Notes under the pieces: model-generated | Told to the model about the DNA's origin: nothing | Database searches by the model: none | What the model saw: only the letters and a program-made list of their open reading frames with translations | Shown here: positions 43,355-52,455 of the stretch, piece after piece | Position numbering within the stretch: the stretch's first letter is position 1 | How the letters are laid out: each line of letters starts with the position of its first letter | Program-made: the position numbers and the translations under genes | From: Cladophialophora immunda | Lineage: Eukaryota; Ascomycota; Eurotiomycetes; Chaetothyriales; Herpotrichiellaceae | Reading direction: 5' to 3' | Assembly (NCBI RefSeq): GCF_000835495.1 | Contig: NW_015622541.1 | Coordinates: forward strand, 2,976,001 to 3,040,000 | DNA: 64,000 bases

Positions 43355-44341
43355 TCACTGTTGTGTTCCCTCATACTTCCACAGTCTTCTTGGGTTGTCT
43401 ACGAACAACGACTGAACTAGCTTCTCGTCGAAGTCGCACCACTCCAAGCACTTCTCAACAAATGCCGCATCGTCAATCTTCCGATAATCCTGATGGATGT
43501 GACGATTTCCGTTGATGTTTTTCTCTACTCCTCCCGAGTGTGGCCAGTCACTAGCCCAGACGACTTGCGTAGGAGCCTTCCGGACTATCTCCCTTGCGTA
43601 CTCATCAAGCTCAGGCGTGTTAGGAAAGCGATATATCCCACTGACTTTGACCCACACAAGCCTGCGTTCGAGCAGGCTGACCAGTTCTGCATATCCTGGT
43701 TGATCAGAAGGTCGCGTGCTTGGATCGGGGGACCCCAGATGATCAATCACCAGCGGAATGTTCAGCTCTGGAATCACATCTGCGACGAGAGGGATCTGGT
43801 TGAGGGCAAGATAGACCTGGATAACCCAGCCCAGGTGCCGAATCTTGTCTGCGTACTGGAGAAGTTTGGCTGCCAAGGTTTCTTTGGACATCTGCTCGTC
43901 GCGGGTTTTCAGGTTGACCCGGACGCCGCGAACTCCCAACTGGTGCATCTCTTGCAGTTCTTTCTCGGTGATAGTGGCAGGGTCGACACACACAATTGCT
44001 CGAGCACGGCCCTCCAACTGCCGGAGAGCAGCCATCATGGAGCTGTTGTCGGTGCCGTATACCGACATGCAGATAAGGCAGACATGGTCGATGCCCAGCT
44101 CCTTCTCGAACGCTAACAGCTCGTCCAAGCTCGCCTTCTTCGGTCGGTACGGGTAATTAGGATCAAAGGGGTATTTATCCTTTGGTTGGTCAGCCACGAT
44201 CTGGTGTCGCGAGATGGTACTTACCTCGTCAACCACATGGACATGAGAGTCCCACGACCCAGGAGGCAATCGGTACCTTGCTTTCGAAGGCACTCCCGTG
44301 GAGGAGACACTTGTGCCAGGTGCCTGAGTGTGAATTGCCAT
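43355..44341 (-). CDS. Amidohydrolase-2 family protein, LigI (2-pyrone-4,6-dicarboxylate lactonase)-like
   Basis: Two exons (44341-44225, 44179-43355) join to 313 residues. A 45-nt intron, 44224-44180, with GTAAGT donor and GCTGACC branch, has a length divisible by three and no stop, so it can be mistaken for coding; removing it gives the expected SWDSHVHVVDEDKYPFDPNY. The fold is the metal-dependent amidohydrolase superfamily. D-x-H-x-H (DSHVHV), VIDHLG and WASDWPH with the active-site Asp are all present. The group includes LigI, which opens the lactone of 2-pyrone-4,6-dicarboxylate, and related lactonases. The substrate here is not proven. The ATG at 44341 is the first true ATG. It is divergent from the MFS gene. 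Confidence 0.8.
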   Translation of the reverse strand: MAIHTQAPGTSVSSTGVPSKARYRLPPGSWDSHVHVVDEVSTISRHQIVADQPKDKYPFDPNYPYRPKKASLDELLAFEKELGIDHVCLICMSVYGTDNSSMMAALRQLEGRARAIVCVDPATITEKELQEMHQLGVRGVRVNLKTRDEQMSKETLAAKLLQYADKIRHLGWVIQVYLALNQIPLVADVIPELNIPLVIDHLGSPDPSTRPSDQPGYAELVSLLERRLVWVKVSGIYRFPNTPELDEYAREIVRKAPTQVVWASDWPHSGGVEKNINGNRHIHQDYRKIDDAAFVEKCLEWCDFDEKLVQSLFVDNPRRLWKYEGTQQ

Positions 44342-44737
44342 TGGGGGCGGTACCGAGAACAATGGACCTTTTCAGATGATCTGTGATATTCTAAGACAAT
44401 GTGTCCCCAGATCAAGAATCAGGTCGTCAGGAGATCTGGTTTTGAGGAGGCCAAGCAACAGGAGGTCAGTCATGCGAGGCCCTGCTCATAAAATGCTTTC
44501 TGCCGCGTGCATTTCCGCTCAGTCGCCGCTCCCCGCATGATCTCCCCTTGTGTCAGTCTTTCTGGGGGTTCTAATATACCTTGCACAGTCTAGGGCGAGG
44601 GGCCGGCGAGGTTCCCGGACAGTTTCCGGGGACAGTCTCAGGAGATACAGTACCGTACTCCAACATATATGAACCAGCCAGTTCCTCAGCGTCTCACATG
44701 ATGGCTTACCCACTTCCCACAACTCCAGAAGTCCGCC
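44342..44737. other. Shared divergent promoter (amidohydrolase / MFS carrier)
   Basis: A 396-bp divergent region holding an 18-bp GC-rich dyad (separate entry), 107 bp before the MFS start and 273 bp before the amidohydrolase start. Confidence 0.65.
44614..44631 (+). promoter_or_regulatory. CCG-N9-CGG dyad, candidate Zn2Cys6 binding site (site A)
   Basis: The sequence CCCGGACAGTTTCCGGGG has inverted CGG triplets nine bases apart, the type of target read by Zn2Cys6 dimers. The same 18 bp occur, inverted, at 48343-48360. Confidence 0.65.
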
Positions 44738-46599
44738 ATGGCTGAATCGAAGGCAAGTGAAGTTTGGATCGACAGTGCTGGGAAGGCTGCAGACATAGGC
44801 CCCCAGAAACTGGAGGCACAAGAGCAGTATTACGCAGACCCCAATATTCAGGAACATCAGCATGTCCTCGACACTGATGGCGCTCGTGATGCTGAACGCC
44901 AATACATGAAGAAATTGAACCTCATTGTTTTGCCCACAATTTCGGCCTTGTACTTCTTCGAGTACTTGGATCGAGGCAATATAGCAGTATGTCCGTCTTT
45001 CTTACCTCAACCGTCATTCACTAACCCGAAGCAGAATGCCAAATTGTTGGGCATCGACGAAGGCCATGGCACTCCAGACAATGGTGTTGGCCCTGGAACC
45101 CAGGAGCTGTCCGCAACGCAGTGGCAAGCGGTCATCATGATTTTCTACGTTGGCCTCATCTTATTCCAGGTTCCCGGTTGTATCGGTTACCGGATCTTTC
45201 CACCTTCCAAGGCAATTCTATCTCTCTGACTGAAGGGAGAACCTACTGACTCTGGCAGTGGATCGCGTTTTCAGTCTGCGGCTGGTGCGTAGTCTGCGTC
45301 CTCCAAACAGTGGCGCTGAACTGGGCCGCTTTGCTCGTTTGCCGAGTATTCCTTGGTGTTTTCGAGGGTCTCTTCGGCACTGGAATCGTCTACTACCTGA
45401 GCATTTGGTACCACCGTGATGAACTCGGCGTTCGGGTTTTCTGGTTTCTTGGACCTACAGCCATCGCAGGGTAAGGATATACAAGATCCAGTCCTTTTCG
45501 AGGATTATTAACACCGTTATAGAGCATTCGGCGGGCTGATCGCATTCGGCATCGGCCATATCCAGTCCAGCGTCCAGCAATGGAAACTTCTTTTCATTAT
45601 TGAAGGAATCCCCGGGTTTTGCCTTGGTCTTTTCTGCCTCTACTGGCTCCCGGATCGGCCGACGAAGAACTCCAGATTCAAGGGCGAACTGCAGAAAGTC
45701 GCACTTGCCCGGTATTGGAGGGAGACCACGGACCAAAATCCTGGTATCAGCAAGAAGCATTTTGTGCTGGCTCTGACCGATTGGAGACTCTATGTCCAAT
45801 GTGCGCTCCTCGAAAGAGACCTTGCCATGCATCGCTAAGCATCCACTCTAGCTGCAATCTATGTCCCTACGGCTGCCTTGCTGTCCTCTATTTCAGGGTT
45901 TCTGCCCTCGATAGTCAAAAGCTTGGGATACAAGGCTACAACTTCCGCCAATCTGATGACTGGTATGGCTTCTCCGTCATTTCTAGCATACTTGTGCTCA
46001 CATATACCTGGCAGTTCCACCGTATGCGTGTGCGTTTGCTTTGATGTATGTCACATCATGGCTCTCGGACCGCTATCGAAGCCGAGGAATTCCGATTTTC
46101 ATTCTCTCCTGCACTGCAGCGGTGATGTACGCCTGTCTTGCGAATTTGGACGACAACCATTTATCGGCAAAATATGGCTGCATGGTACGTTCTTCTTGTG
46201 TCACGTTGGAGACGAGATTTTCTCTAACCCGTCACTTAGTGCGTCGCCGTCGCCTGTGTCTACGCAACCTATCCCCCAAGTCACGCTTGGGCAGCGAACA
46301 ATTTTGGCAACGAAACCAAAAGAGCGGTCGGGATGGGCGCGTACACTGCGATCGGGAACCTAGGCTCGATCGCGGGCTCGTACTTTTATCCCTCCACGGA
46401 CGCGCCGCAGTATCGCAAGGGACATTATCTGTGTTTTGCCATTTCGATTGCAACCGCAGCCATAACGTTCGCCAATACCCTGATCCTGCACAAGATTAAC
46501 CGTCGACGCGATCGGGAGTACGGCACGCCGCTGAAGGGGCACTCCATCAATGTTTCAGAGGACGCCGACGCCAACCCGATGTTCCGCTACATGATCTAA
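44738..46599 (+). CDS. MFS transporter, DAL5 (allantoate/anion:cation symporter) family
   Basis: Seven exons (44738-44986, 45035-45211, 45259-45470, 45523-45800, 45852-45962, 46015-46184, 46240-46599) join to 518 residues. About 12 membrane helices are expected. Family marks: YFFEYLDRGNIANAK in TM1, PGCIGYRIFPPSKWIAF, CRVFLGVFEGLFGTGIVYYL, and FIIEGIPGFCLGL at the end of the first half. VPPYACAFALMYVTSWLSDR and ANNFGNETKRAVGMGAYTAIG follow in the second half. The second intron (45212-45258) uses a GC donor (AAG/GCAATT); splicing there gives the conserved PPSK-WIAF exactly. DAL5 relatives import carboxylates such as allantoate, nicotinate or tartrate-like acids. In this cluster it is the likely uptake system. 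Confidence 0.88.
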
Positions 46600-47028
46600 A
46601 CTTCGAGGCAACGGTCGGCGGCGATCACTCGGACAGAGACGATGTGAATCTCATTCAAGTCATGAGAAAAGAAGGTCAATCGCTATTGGATCCTAAAAGT
46701 TATCACCAGCAGGAGACGGTTTTCCCTAGAACACGACTCCGGTGTTTGACAGAATTCCTATCGTTACAGAGGGCGCTTGGCCTTTGTATTGCTTCTCTAT
46801 AACATGCCAAAGTCTCGCTTTTTGATCCGTCATCTCGTTTCCGGACTCCTTTACCTTCGTACTGGCTTTGTATCCCTACCATCGATACTATCGAAATTCT
46901 TTAGTGATAAGCCATATTCCAAGTATACCCCCCTCTCTTATAAGTCTACGAAGCTACACATCCTCGTCCGTCGAGCCGAAAAGCAAGCAGTTCTTTCAAA
47001 TTTTAAACAAGATTCAGCGGACAACGTT
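46600..47028. other. Convergent intergenic region
   Basis: 3' ends of the MFS and Ldh2-type genes. No gene recognised. Confidence 0.55.
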
Positions 47029-48148
47029 TTAAAGCCCTAGCTTCGCGCTGCAGCCCCATTCTTCAGCCAGAGATTCCAGCTTTTCGACCTCTTCGCGCGT
47101 GAATGGTATCCCGTCCGCTCTCCGGCGGTCCTCTGTCATCTTCTCGATCTCGCCGGGCGTGTATATCCGGTCAACCCCGGCGGCAGGCTCCGACGCCCGA
47201 ACCCTTGCCAGGAGCAGATCCATCCTCTGCGTGTATTCCGCTGGGGAGTCGAGAAAGACGTCGGGGCGGAAGACCATGAAAAAGTGCCCGACCCCTTGCG
47301 GCTTGTCGAGCACGTGGTACTGGTCGTGGACCCCGCCCGCGAACGACGCCCCGGACATCAACCCGCCAAAGATGTCCATCATCATGGCGATCCCGGAGCC
47401 CTTGGGCCCCCCTATGGGGAGCACCACTCCCTTGAGGGCGGCGACGGGGTCTGTCGTTGTCCTCCCGTCGGCATCTAGCGCCCATCCTTCAGGGATGTCT
47501 TCGTTTCTTCGTGCCGCTTTGCGGATCTTCCCCTGTCGAAAAGGTCAGCTATTATTGCCTTACTGTGTCTCCATACTGGACACCGACCCGAGCGACCACG
47601 GAAGGGGACATGTCCAAGAGGAAATCGCCCTGTTGGCCCCCGGGCAGCCCTACCGCAAAGGGGCTCGTTCCGAGAAGAGGCTCCTTCGAGCCCCAGGCCG
47701 GCATGCTGCGAGATGCGTTGGTGAACGCCATGGCCCCGAAGCCCTTCTCCATGGCCCGCAGACAGTACGTGCCGCCCATTCCGTAGTGGCCGCTGTTCTT
47801 GACGGCCACGATTCCCACCCCGTAGGTCGTGGCCATCTTGATAGCCTCATCGACAGCCCTGCATCCCGCGAGGAATCCAAAGGTGTTCTGCGCGTCGATC
47901 AGCCCCATCACCGGGGTTGACGGGACGAATTGGAGATCTGGCGCGACGTTGAGGACCTTGGCCTTGACCCGGTCCAAGTACCCAGGCAGCCTGTTGATGC
48001 CGTGGGTGTCGACGCCTCGGAGATCGGCCAGCACCAGGGCCTGCGCGATGGTGTTGGCGTCTTCCCTCCGGCATCCAGCCGACTGTAGAAGCTCTCGGGC
48101 AAAGGTCTGGGCGACATCAGCCGGGACGTGAATATAGGCATTCGACAT
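47029..48148 (-). CDS. Malate/L-lactate dehydrogenase (Ldh2) family oxidoreductase
   Basis: Two exons (48148-47588, 47532-47029) join to 354 residues, the usual length for the family. These NAD(P)H enzymes lack a Rossmann fold and interconvert 2-hydroxy and 2-oxo acids (malate, ureidoglycolate, sulfolactate, piperideine-2-carboxylate). Family blocks: LADLRGVDTHGINRLPGYLD, AIKMATTYGVGIVAVKNSGH, MAFTNASRSMPAWGS, LLGTSPFAVGLPGG, LLDMSPSVVARGKIRKA across the 55-nt intron, and PIGGPKGSGIAMMMDIFGG. The catalytic His is in D-T-H-G or in NSGH. The specific substrate is unknown. It is on the same strand as the D-2-hydroxyacid dehydrogenase upstream, and a CCG-N9-CGG dyad lies about 195 bp before its start. 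Confidence 0.88.
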
Positions 48149-48600
48149 TATGGGGTGACTCGTCTGTCTTGAGGTCTGTCAGTTGCCTTCCACAGAGAAA
48201 GAGGGGGGACAGTCCTTTTGGCCTTGCATTGCTCAAGGCTGGGGAACCACATCATTACTCCATTCGTATACTGGGCTAGACCCAACCCCAACAGCATGTG
48301 GCCAACTGCCGCGGAGCATCTAAGTGGAGATGGCGGAATCTGCCCCGGAAACTGTCCGGGCCAAACTCCGGGGTCTCTTCCCCTTCGGCTCGTACTCCAT
48401 TGTCTCCAACCTTTGAGCGATGCATGGCAACACGAGACTCATCTTCCGAGCGAGGTCCCAATGTACCAAACCTGCAGAAGGTTCACATGAGGATATCACG
48501 CTGTTCCACGAGCACAGCATGTCCCTCGCGGTGCCGAGCGACTATAGTCGGTTGAATTCGGGAGGAAGGGGTTTGCTGTGATAGCCTTTCTATTCCAACA
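48149..48600. other. Promoter region of the Ldh2-family gene
   Basis: Contains the 18-bp dyad B (separate entry) and directly after it a second, similar CCGG...CCGG arrangement at 48356-48374. Confidence 0.6.
48343..48360 (-). promoter_or_regulatory. CCG-N9-CGG dyad, candidate Zn2Cys6 binding site (site B)
   Basis: CCCCGGAAACTGTCCGGG is the exact reverse complement of site A at 44614-44631. It lies 195 bp upstream of the Ldh2-family start codon. Confidence 0.65.
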
Positions 48601-49578
48601 CTATACTAAGCGGCCTGTGACTTCCTCGCCCCGGATCAGGCTGCATAGAGTGTCGACGGCCGCGATCCCGCTTCTGCTCTGGTTCTCAATGGTAGAGGCA
48701 CCAATGTGCGGCGTCATGATCACGCCGGGGTGCCTTAGTAGCGTGTCGCCGTACTTCTCGAGGCTGGGGGGTTCGACCTCCATCGCATCCAGACCTGCAC
48801 CCAATATCTGCCTTTTGTCCAGCGCATCCAGCAAGGCCCCTTCGTCTACAATGCCACCGCGTGCGCAATTGATGAGGATCGCATTACTCTTCATCATCGC
48901 GAACTCGTCCTTCCCGATCAGGCCGCGGGTCTTTTCGGTCAGGGGCACGTGCAGGCTGACCACGTCCGCCTGTTCTAGAAGCTCTCCAATCTGCGAAGCT
49001 CGTTGGACGTCTTTCATCTCGTCCCAGGCACTCTCCGGGGCGTACGGGTCGTAAGCGACCACCCTCCCTTCCATGGCCCCAGCCCACTTCCGCGCAATGA
49101 CACGGCCAATATTGCCGACGCCGACGACCCCCATCGTTTTGCGGAACAGGCTGTGTCCCAGAGTCTGGCTCCTGACCACCTTCTCCCCGTTTCTGACCCG
49201 CCGATCGATCTCACACACCCGTCTAGCAATGCTCAAGGCCAACGTCAATGTCAATTCGGCCACGGCTTCGCTGTTGATGCCCGGGGTGTTGCACACGATT
49301 ACCCCGTGCCTCTGTGCGGCCTGGAGGTCGATGTTGTCGACGCCGGCTCCCTGTTTGATGATGGCTCTGAGGTTTCGGGCCTGGAGAAGTTCCGCTTCGC
49401 CGATCGTCGTCTCCGACCTCACGAGAATGTACGTCGCGTCCGTGTGGTAGGTTTTCGCTCGTGGATCTCCTGGCAGAATGACGGTCAAGTCGCCTTGGCT
49501 TTGGAGTTTTGTGATGGCATCCTCATGATACGGGTCGAGCACATAGACCACGGGGACATGTCCCATCTTGGAGTCCAT
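48601..49578 (-). CDS. D-isomer-specific 2-hydroxyacid dehydrogenase (SerA-like)
   Basis: A single exon of 325 residues, NAD(P)-dependent. The catalytic domain begins at VVYVLDPYHEDA. Typical segments are IIKQGAGVDNIDLQAAQRHG and VCNTPGINSEAVAELTLTL, the cofactor loop MGVVGVGNIGR, DVVSLHVPLTEKTRGLI, NCARGGIVDEGALLDAL (Arg) and VIMTPHIGASTIENQ (His). Arg, Glu and His of the catalytic set are all present. The length fits formate/glycerate/2-ketoacid reductase members rather than full-length serine-pathway PGDH with an ACT domain. It reduces 2-oxo acids to D-hydroxyacids or the reverse. It pairs with the Ldh2-type enzyme next door and shares a 204-bp divergent promoter with the aldolase gene. 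Confidence 0.9.
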   Translation of the reverse strand: MDSKMGHVPVVYVLDPYHEDAITKLQSQGDLTVILPGDPRAKTYHTDATYILVRSETTIGEAELLQARNLRAIIKQGAGVDNIDLQAAQRHGVIVCNTPGINSEAVAELTLTLALSIARRVCEIDRRVRNGEKVVRSQTLGHSLFRKTMGVVGVGNIGRVIARKWAGAMEGRVVAYDPYAPESAWDEMKDVQRASQIGELLEQADVVSLHVPLTEKTRGLIGKDEFAMMKSNAILINCARGGIVDEGALLDALDKRQILGAGLDAMEVEPPSLEKYGDTLLRHPGVIMTPHIGASTIENQSRSGIAAVDTLCSLIRGEEVTGRLV

Positions 49579-49684
49579 GAGCTCTTGCTTGCTCGGGATG
49601 CTGAAGAACCAGATTTCGGTATCGGATTGTAGCAGGGTTTGGGGACGGTTCCGGCGTTATTGTAGCTCCAGTATCGGCATTTGA

Positions 49685-49700
49685 CCCGGAGTCTGCCCGG
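49685..49700 (+). promoter_or_regulatory. CCG-N9-CGG dyad, candidate Zn2Cys6 binding site (site C)
   Basis: CCCGGAGTCTGCCCGG lies in the divergent promoter between the D-2-hydroxyacid dehydrogenase and aldolase genes. The triplet spacing is the same as sites A and B, with a different spacer sequence. A looser match lies at 49645-49660. Confidence 0.5.
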
Positions 49701-49782
49701 TTCCACTGTTAAGTCGTGATACAAGTTAATTCTCCCATGTTCCTCAGGCTTTAGTATTGATGTATTCACATACTTGCGAAAC

Positions 49783-50704
49783 ATGGCTGATCAAGACTCT
49801 ATCGTGGCAGCTCTCCGGCAGTACACAACGTAAGTACCCATGGGGGAGGCCGGGTCTACCCACGAACTGACACCTTGCCCAAGCTGCGATGTTTCCGATG
49901 CCTTGATGAAGCTCAAGCACCCGCACGGCGGGTTCCTACCAGGGCTCACGATGTGGTCCCCCGAAAGACACGGCGAGGTCAAAATCGTCGGCCCCGCATA
50001 CACGGTGAAATATGTGCGGAACAACTACGAAAATCAGCCCAGGCCTGCGAGTCACTATGTCAGTCCTCTGTCGTTCGCCGCTTCTCCAATGCCCATTTTG
50101 GCTTGGAGTATTGATTGACCCGTCCCAGATCGATACGATCCCCAAAGGCGCCGTGGTCTTCGTGTCGTCTCCTCCGGGAATCGTCAATGCCGTGTACGGT
50201 GGCTTGATGAGTACGAGAGCCCAAGCCTCAGGTGCTGCGGGGACGGTGGTCGATGGAAGAATCCGTGATGTCCAAGAACACCGAGGCCTAGGTTACCCGG
50301 TATGACAGTAGGGTCTCTCAAGTGAAGATTGAATGATTGATCAGTGCAGGTCTTTGCCCGTGACGTTGGGACGGCCGCTCCCTATGAGGTTGTGCGCGTG
50401 AGCGAGGTATTACTCCATGATGAAAAAGGTTGTCGGGAAAGTCGTTTGACGTGCTGATCGTCCCGTGTCACAGATCAACGTGCCGCTAAGATTATACGAC
50501 CTTACAATTGACGCCGTGGTGGAACCTGGCGACTACATCGTGGGTGACATCAACGGCGTTGTCTGTCTTCCGAAAGCTTTGGCGCAGAGGGTGTTGGAGC
50601 TCATTCCGGCGCAGCTGGAGGCAGACGAACGTGTTGCGGCGGATCTGAAAAATGGAGCCACCTTCGCTGAAGCCAGCATCAAGCATCGCGGGGCTAAAAG
50701 GTAG
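49783..50704 (+). CDS. RraA-like / HMG-CHA aldolase family protein
   Basis: Five exons (49783-49829, 49884-50058, 50129-50299, 50350-50406, 50474-50704) join to 226 residues. The family includes divalent-metal pyruvate aldolases that split 4-hydroxy-4-methyl-2-oxoglutarate or 4-carboxy-4-hydroxy-2-oxoadipate. It also includes the RNase-E-regulator-like proteins. Motifs: TCDVSDALMKL near the N-terminus, VGPAYTVK, GLMSTRAQASGAAGTVVDG, GRIRDVQEHRGLGYPVFARD (the Arg-Asp metal/substrate site) and EPGDYIVGDINGVVCLPKAL. The R-x-x-D and D-G-x-x-R-D residues needed for aldolase activity are all present. This supports a catalytic rather than a purely regulatory protein. The N-terminal exon is only 47 nt. 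Confidence 0.85.
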
Positions 50705-51058
50705 TAGAGCTTCGTCCAGCAATTGGCACGTTGTACCACAGAATAGATCTATAGAAGGTCGCTGGATGGCTACCGTACGTGTGTTAGAGGCATGTAATCC
50801 GGCAAGGGCATCGTACATATGTGTCAACCGCCCCACTAATGATGGTGAAGAGGCCTACTACGTCTTTACCGAGGACCACCACTATGCTGCTGTCGTATGA
50901 TGTCAGGAGTTCGACCGCTCTTTCTCTTCACAAGTCGATTGAAGGCGCCATGTTCTCTATTTTAAAGCCCCTTTATGGTATGTAATTATCAAGACATGGC
51001 CTTGTTTGAGGCCAGAAGAAAAAACCAAGTAATGGCCCAAACATTCTCTCTGTGACGA
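50705..51058. other. Convergent intergenic region
   Basis: It lies between the 3' ends of the aldolase and the repeat protein genes. Nothing else seen. Confidence 0.5.
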
Positions 51059-51715
51059 TTAACGAGTTGGATAGATTACAATTCTTGTTGATTTGCCGTT
51101 GGCTGTCCGCTTCTTCTCCACCGTCACTGTGGTGGCTTTATCGCTGTAGACGGATACGGCAGGATACACATTGTCCTCCCTTCTGGCGTTTTTCCTGCCT
51201 TCGTAATGGCGATCCTCGTAGAAGTCGTTATCATAGTGGTGTCGATATCTGTTCGACCGCTGCAAAGCATCTCTTTCATCATCGTATATGTCGCGCTCGT
51301 CGCTGCGCCTCGACACACGTCGTTCGTCCACTTCGGCATCATATATGTCGCGCACATAGTCGCTGCGCCTTGATCCGCGATACCTGTTCACGTCGGCATC
51401 ATCTGTGTCGCGCTCGTCGTAGCGCCTTGATCCGCGCGGTCTGTACACGTCCGCATCATCTATGTCGCGTTCGTCGTAGCGCCTTGATCCGCGCGGTCTG
51501 TACACGTCTGCATCATCTATGTCGCGCTCGTCGCTCCGCCTCGATAGGTATACTTCGTTCACATCAGCATCGTGTATGCGGCGTCCGTAGTAGTCATTGC
51601 GCCCGGATCCTCGGCGTATGTCGTTATCAACAACGCGAACTCGTGTGTATCTGGGATGCCGTTCGGAGGTGCCATGGGAGGGGACCCATATATATCTGTA
51701 AGTAGCCATTGCCAA
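51059..51715 (-). CDS. Charged tandem-repeat protein of unknown function
   Basis: 218 residues in one exon. The centre (about residues 55-160) consists of about five copies of a 19-residue unit with consensus SRR(S/Y)DERDIDDADVYRPRG. The first two are nearly perfect (57-bp DNA repeats); later ones are more diverged, one being 20 residues. The unit alternates Arg and Asp/Glu, so the protein is probably disordered or forms charged coils. The C-terminus VEKKRTANGKSTRIVIYPTR is not repetitive. No domain is recognised. The antisense frame is also open for 217 codons because of the repeat composition. The minus strand is preferred because it gives an acidic/basic soluble protein rather than a His/Cys/Arg-rich one. 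Confidence 0.55.
   Translation of the reverse strand: MAMATYRYIWVPSHGTSERHPRYTRVRVVDNDIRRGSGRNDYYGRRIHDADVNEVYLSRRSDERDIDDADVYRPRGSRRYDERDIDDADVYRPRGSRRYDERDTDDADVNRYRGSRRSDYVRDIYDAEVDERRVSRRSDERDIYDDERDALQRSNRYRHHYDNDFYEDRHYEGRKNARREDNVYPAVSVYSDKATTVTVEKKRTANGKSTRIVIYPTR
51226..51560. repeat. 57-bp tandem repeat array
   Basis: About five head-to-tail units inside the repeat-protein gene. The best-conserved pair is around 51405-51530. Unit length and phase preserve the reading frame. Confidence 0.7.
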
Positions 51716-52455
51716 ATTCCCTTGTTGCAGATAAACTATGATCGGGACCGCTTTGGTAAACTCTCTAAATTTATTGTTGTTGACCTCCTGTCAGACACCT
51801 GCCTCTTCGATGCCAACTTCTGGAGAATACAAGGATGGCTTTCAGGGACCGAGTGAAATAGGTAATGTGGAGTGTCTCAGGCTATAACAGTCTGAAGTAT
51901 AGGAAAATTTGTCGTACTTTATAATGCATTGAATCACCGTCCAATGCACCCAAGAGCCCTTCCCGTCATTGACGTCGGCGGCTGTGTGAAATTTGGCCTT
52001 TTTGTAGATTTGGGCAGGCTGGCTACGCCATACGGGGCAGTGTGCATGCAGCCTGTAGGCCAACGTGCATACAGCACTGGAGCGTGGCTATCAGGATGTG
52101 CCTCGATTCTCTGCCTTGCGGGCAAAAGACGGAATATCCCGCCAATCCATAGGCGAATATTAGGCACTATGGTAGATAAGGGTCTCTGTCATTCGTGACA
52201 GTGGCAGAGCAGAGAACAAAAGGGCAAGCCAGGCTGCTAAGCCTCGACCGCTAAGCCCCAACAGCTAAGGTCAGCTGGCCACTCAGCCTCAGCAGCTGGA
52301 TAGATCCCCGACCTCGAGCTTTGTCAAGATCTTCATTCATTTAAGGGTGCTTCACGGATGCCCTGTCCCGCAAAATACGCCTGCGAAATTGTTTTCTAAG
52401 AAATACAGTCTCAGATGTGGACAGTGGCATCTCGCACTCCTTGCAACGTTGAATC
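51716..52455. other. Divergent intergenic region
   Basis: Promoters of the repeat protein (minus) and CorA-like (plus) genes are expected. No further gene recognised. Confidence 0.5.

Noticed and set aside
51052..51705. 217-codon plus-strand frame antisense to the repeat protein
   Set aside because: It is produced by the same tandem repeat; its Cys/His/Arg-rich product has no domain. The minus-strand product is more protein-like, although this is not certain.
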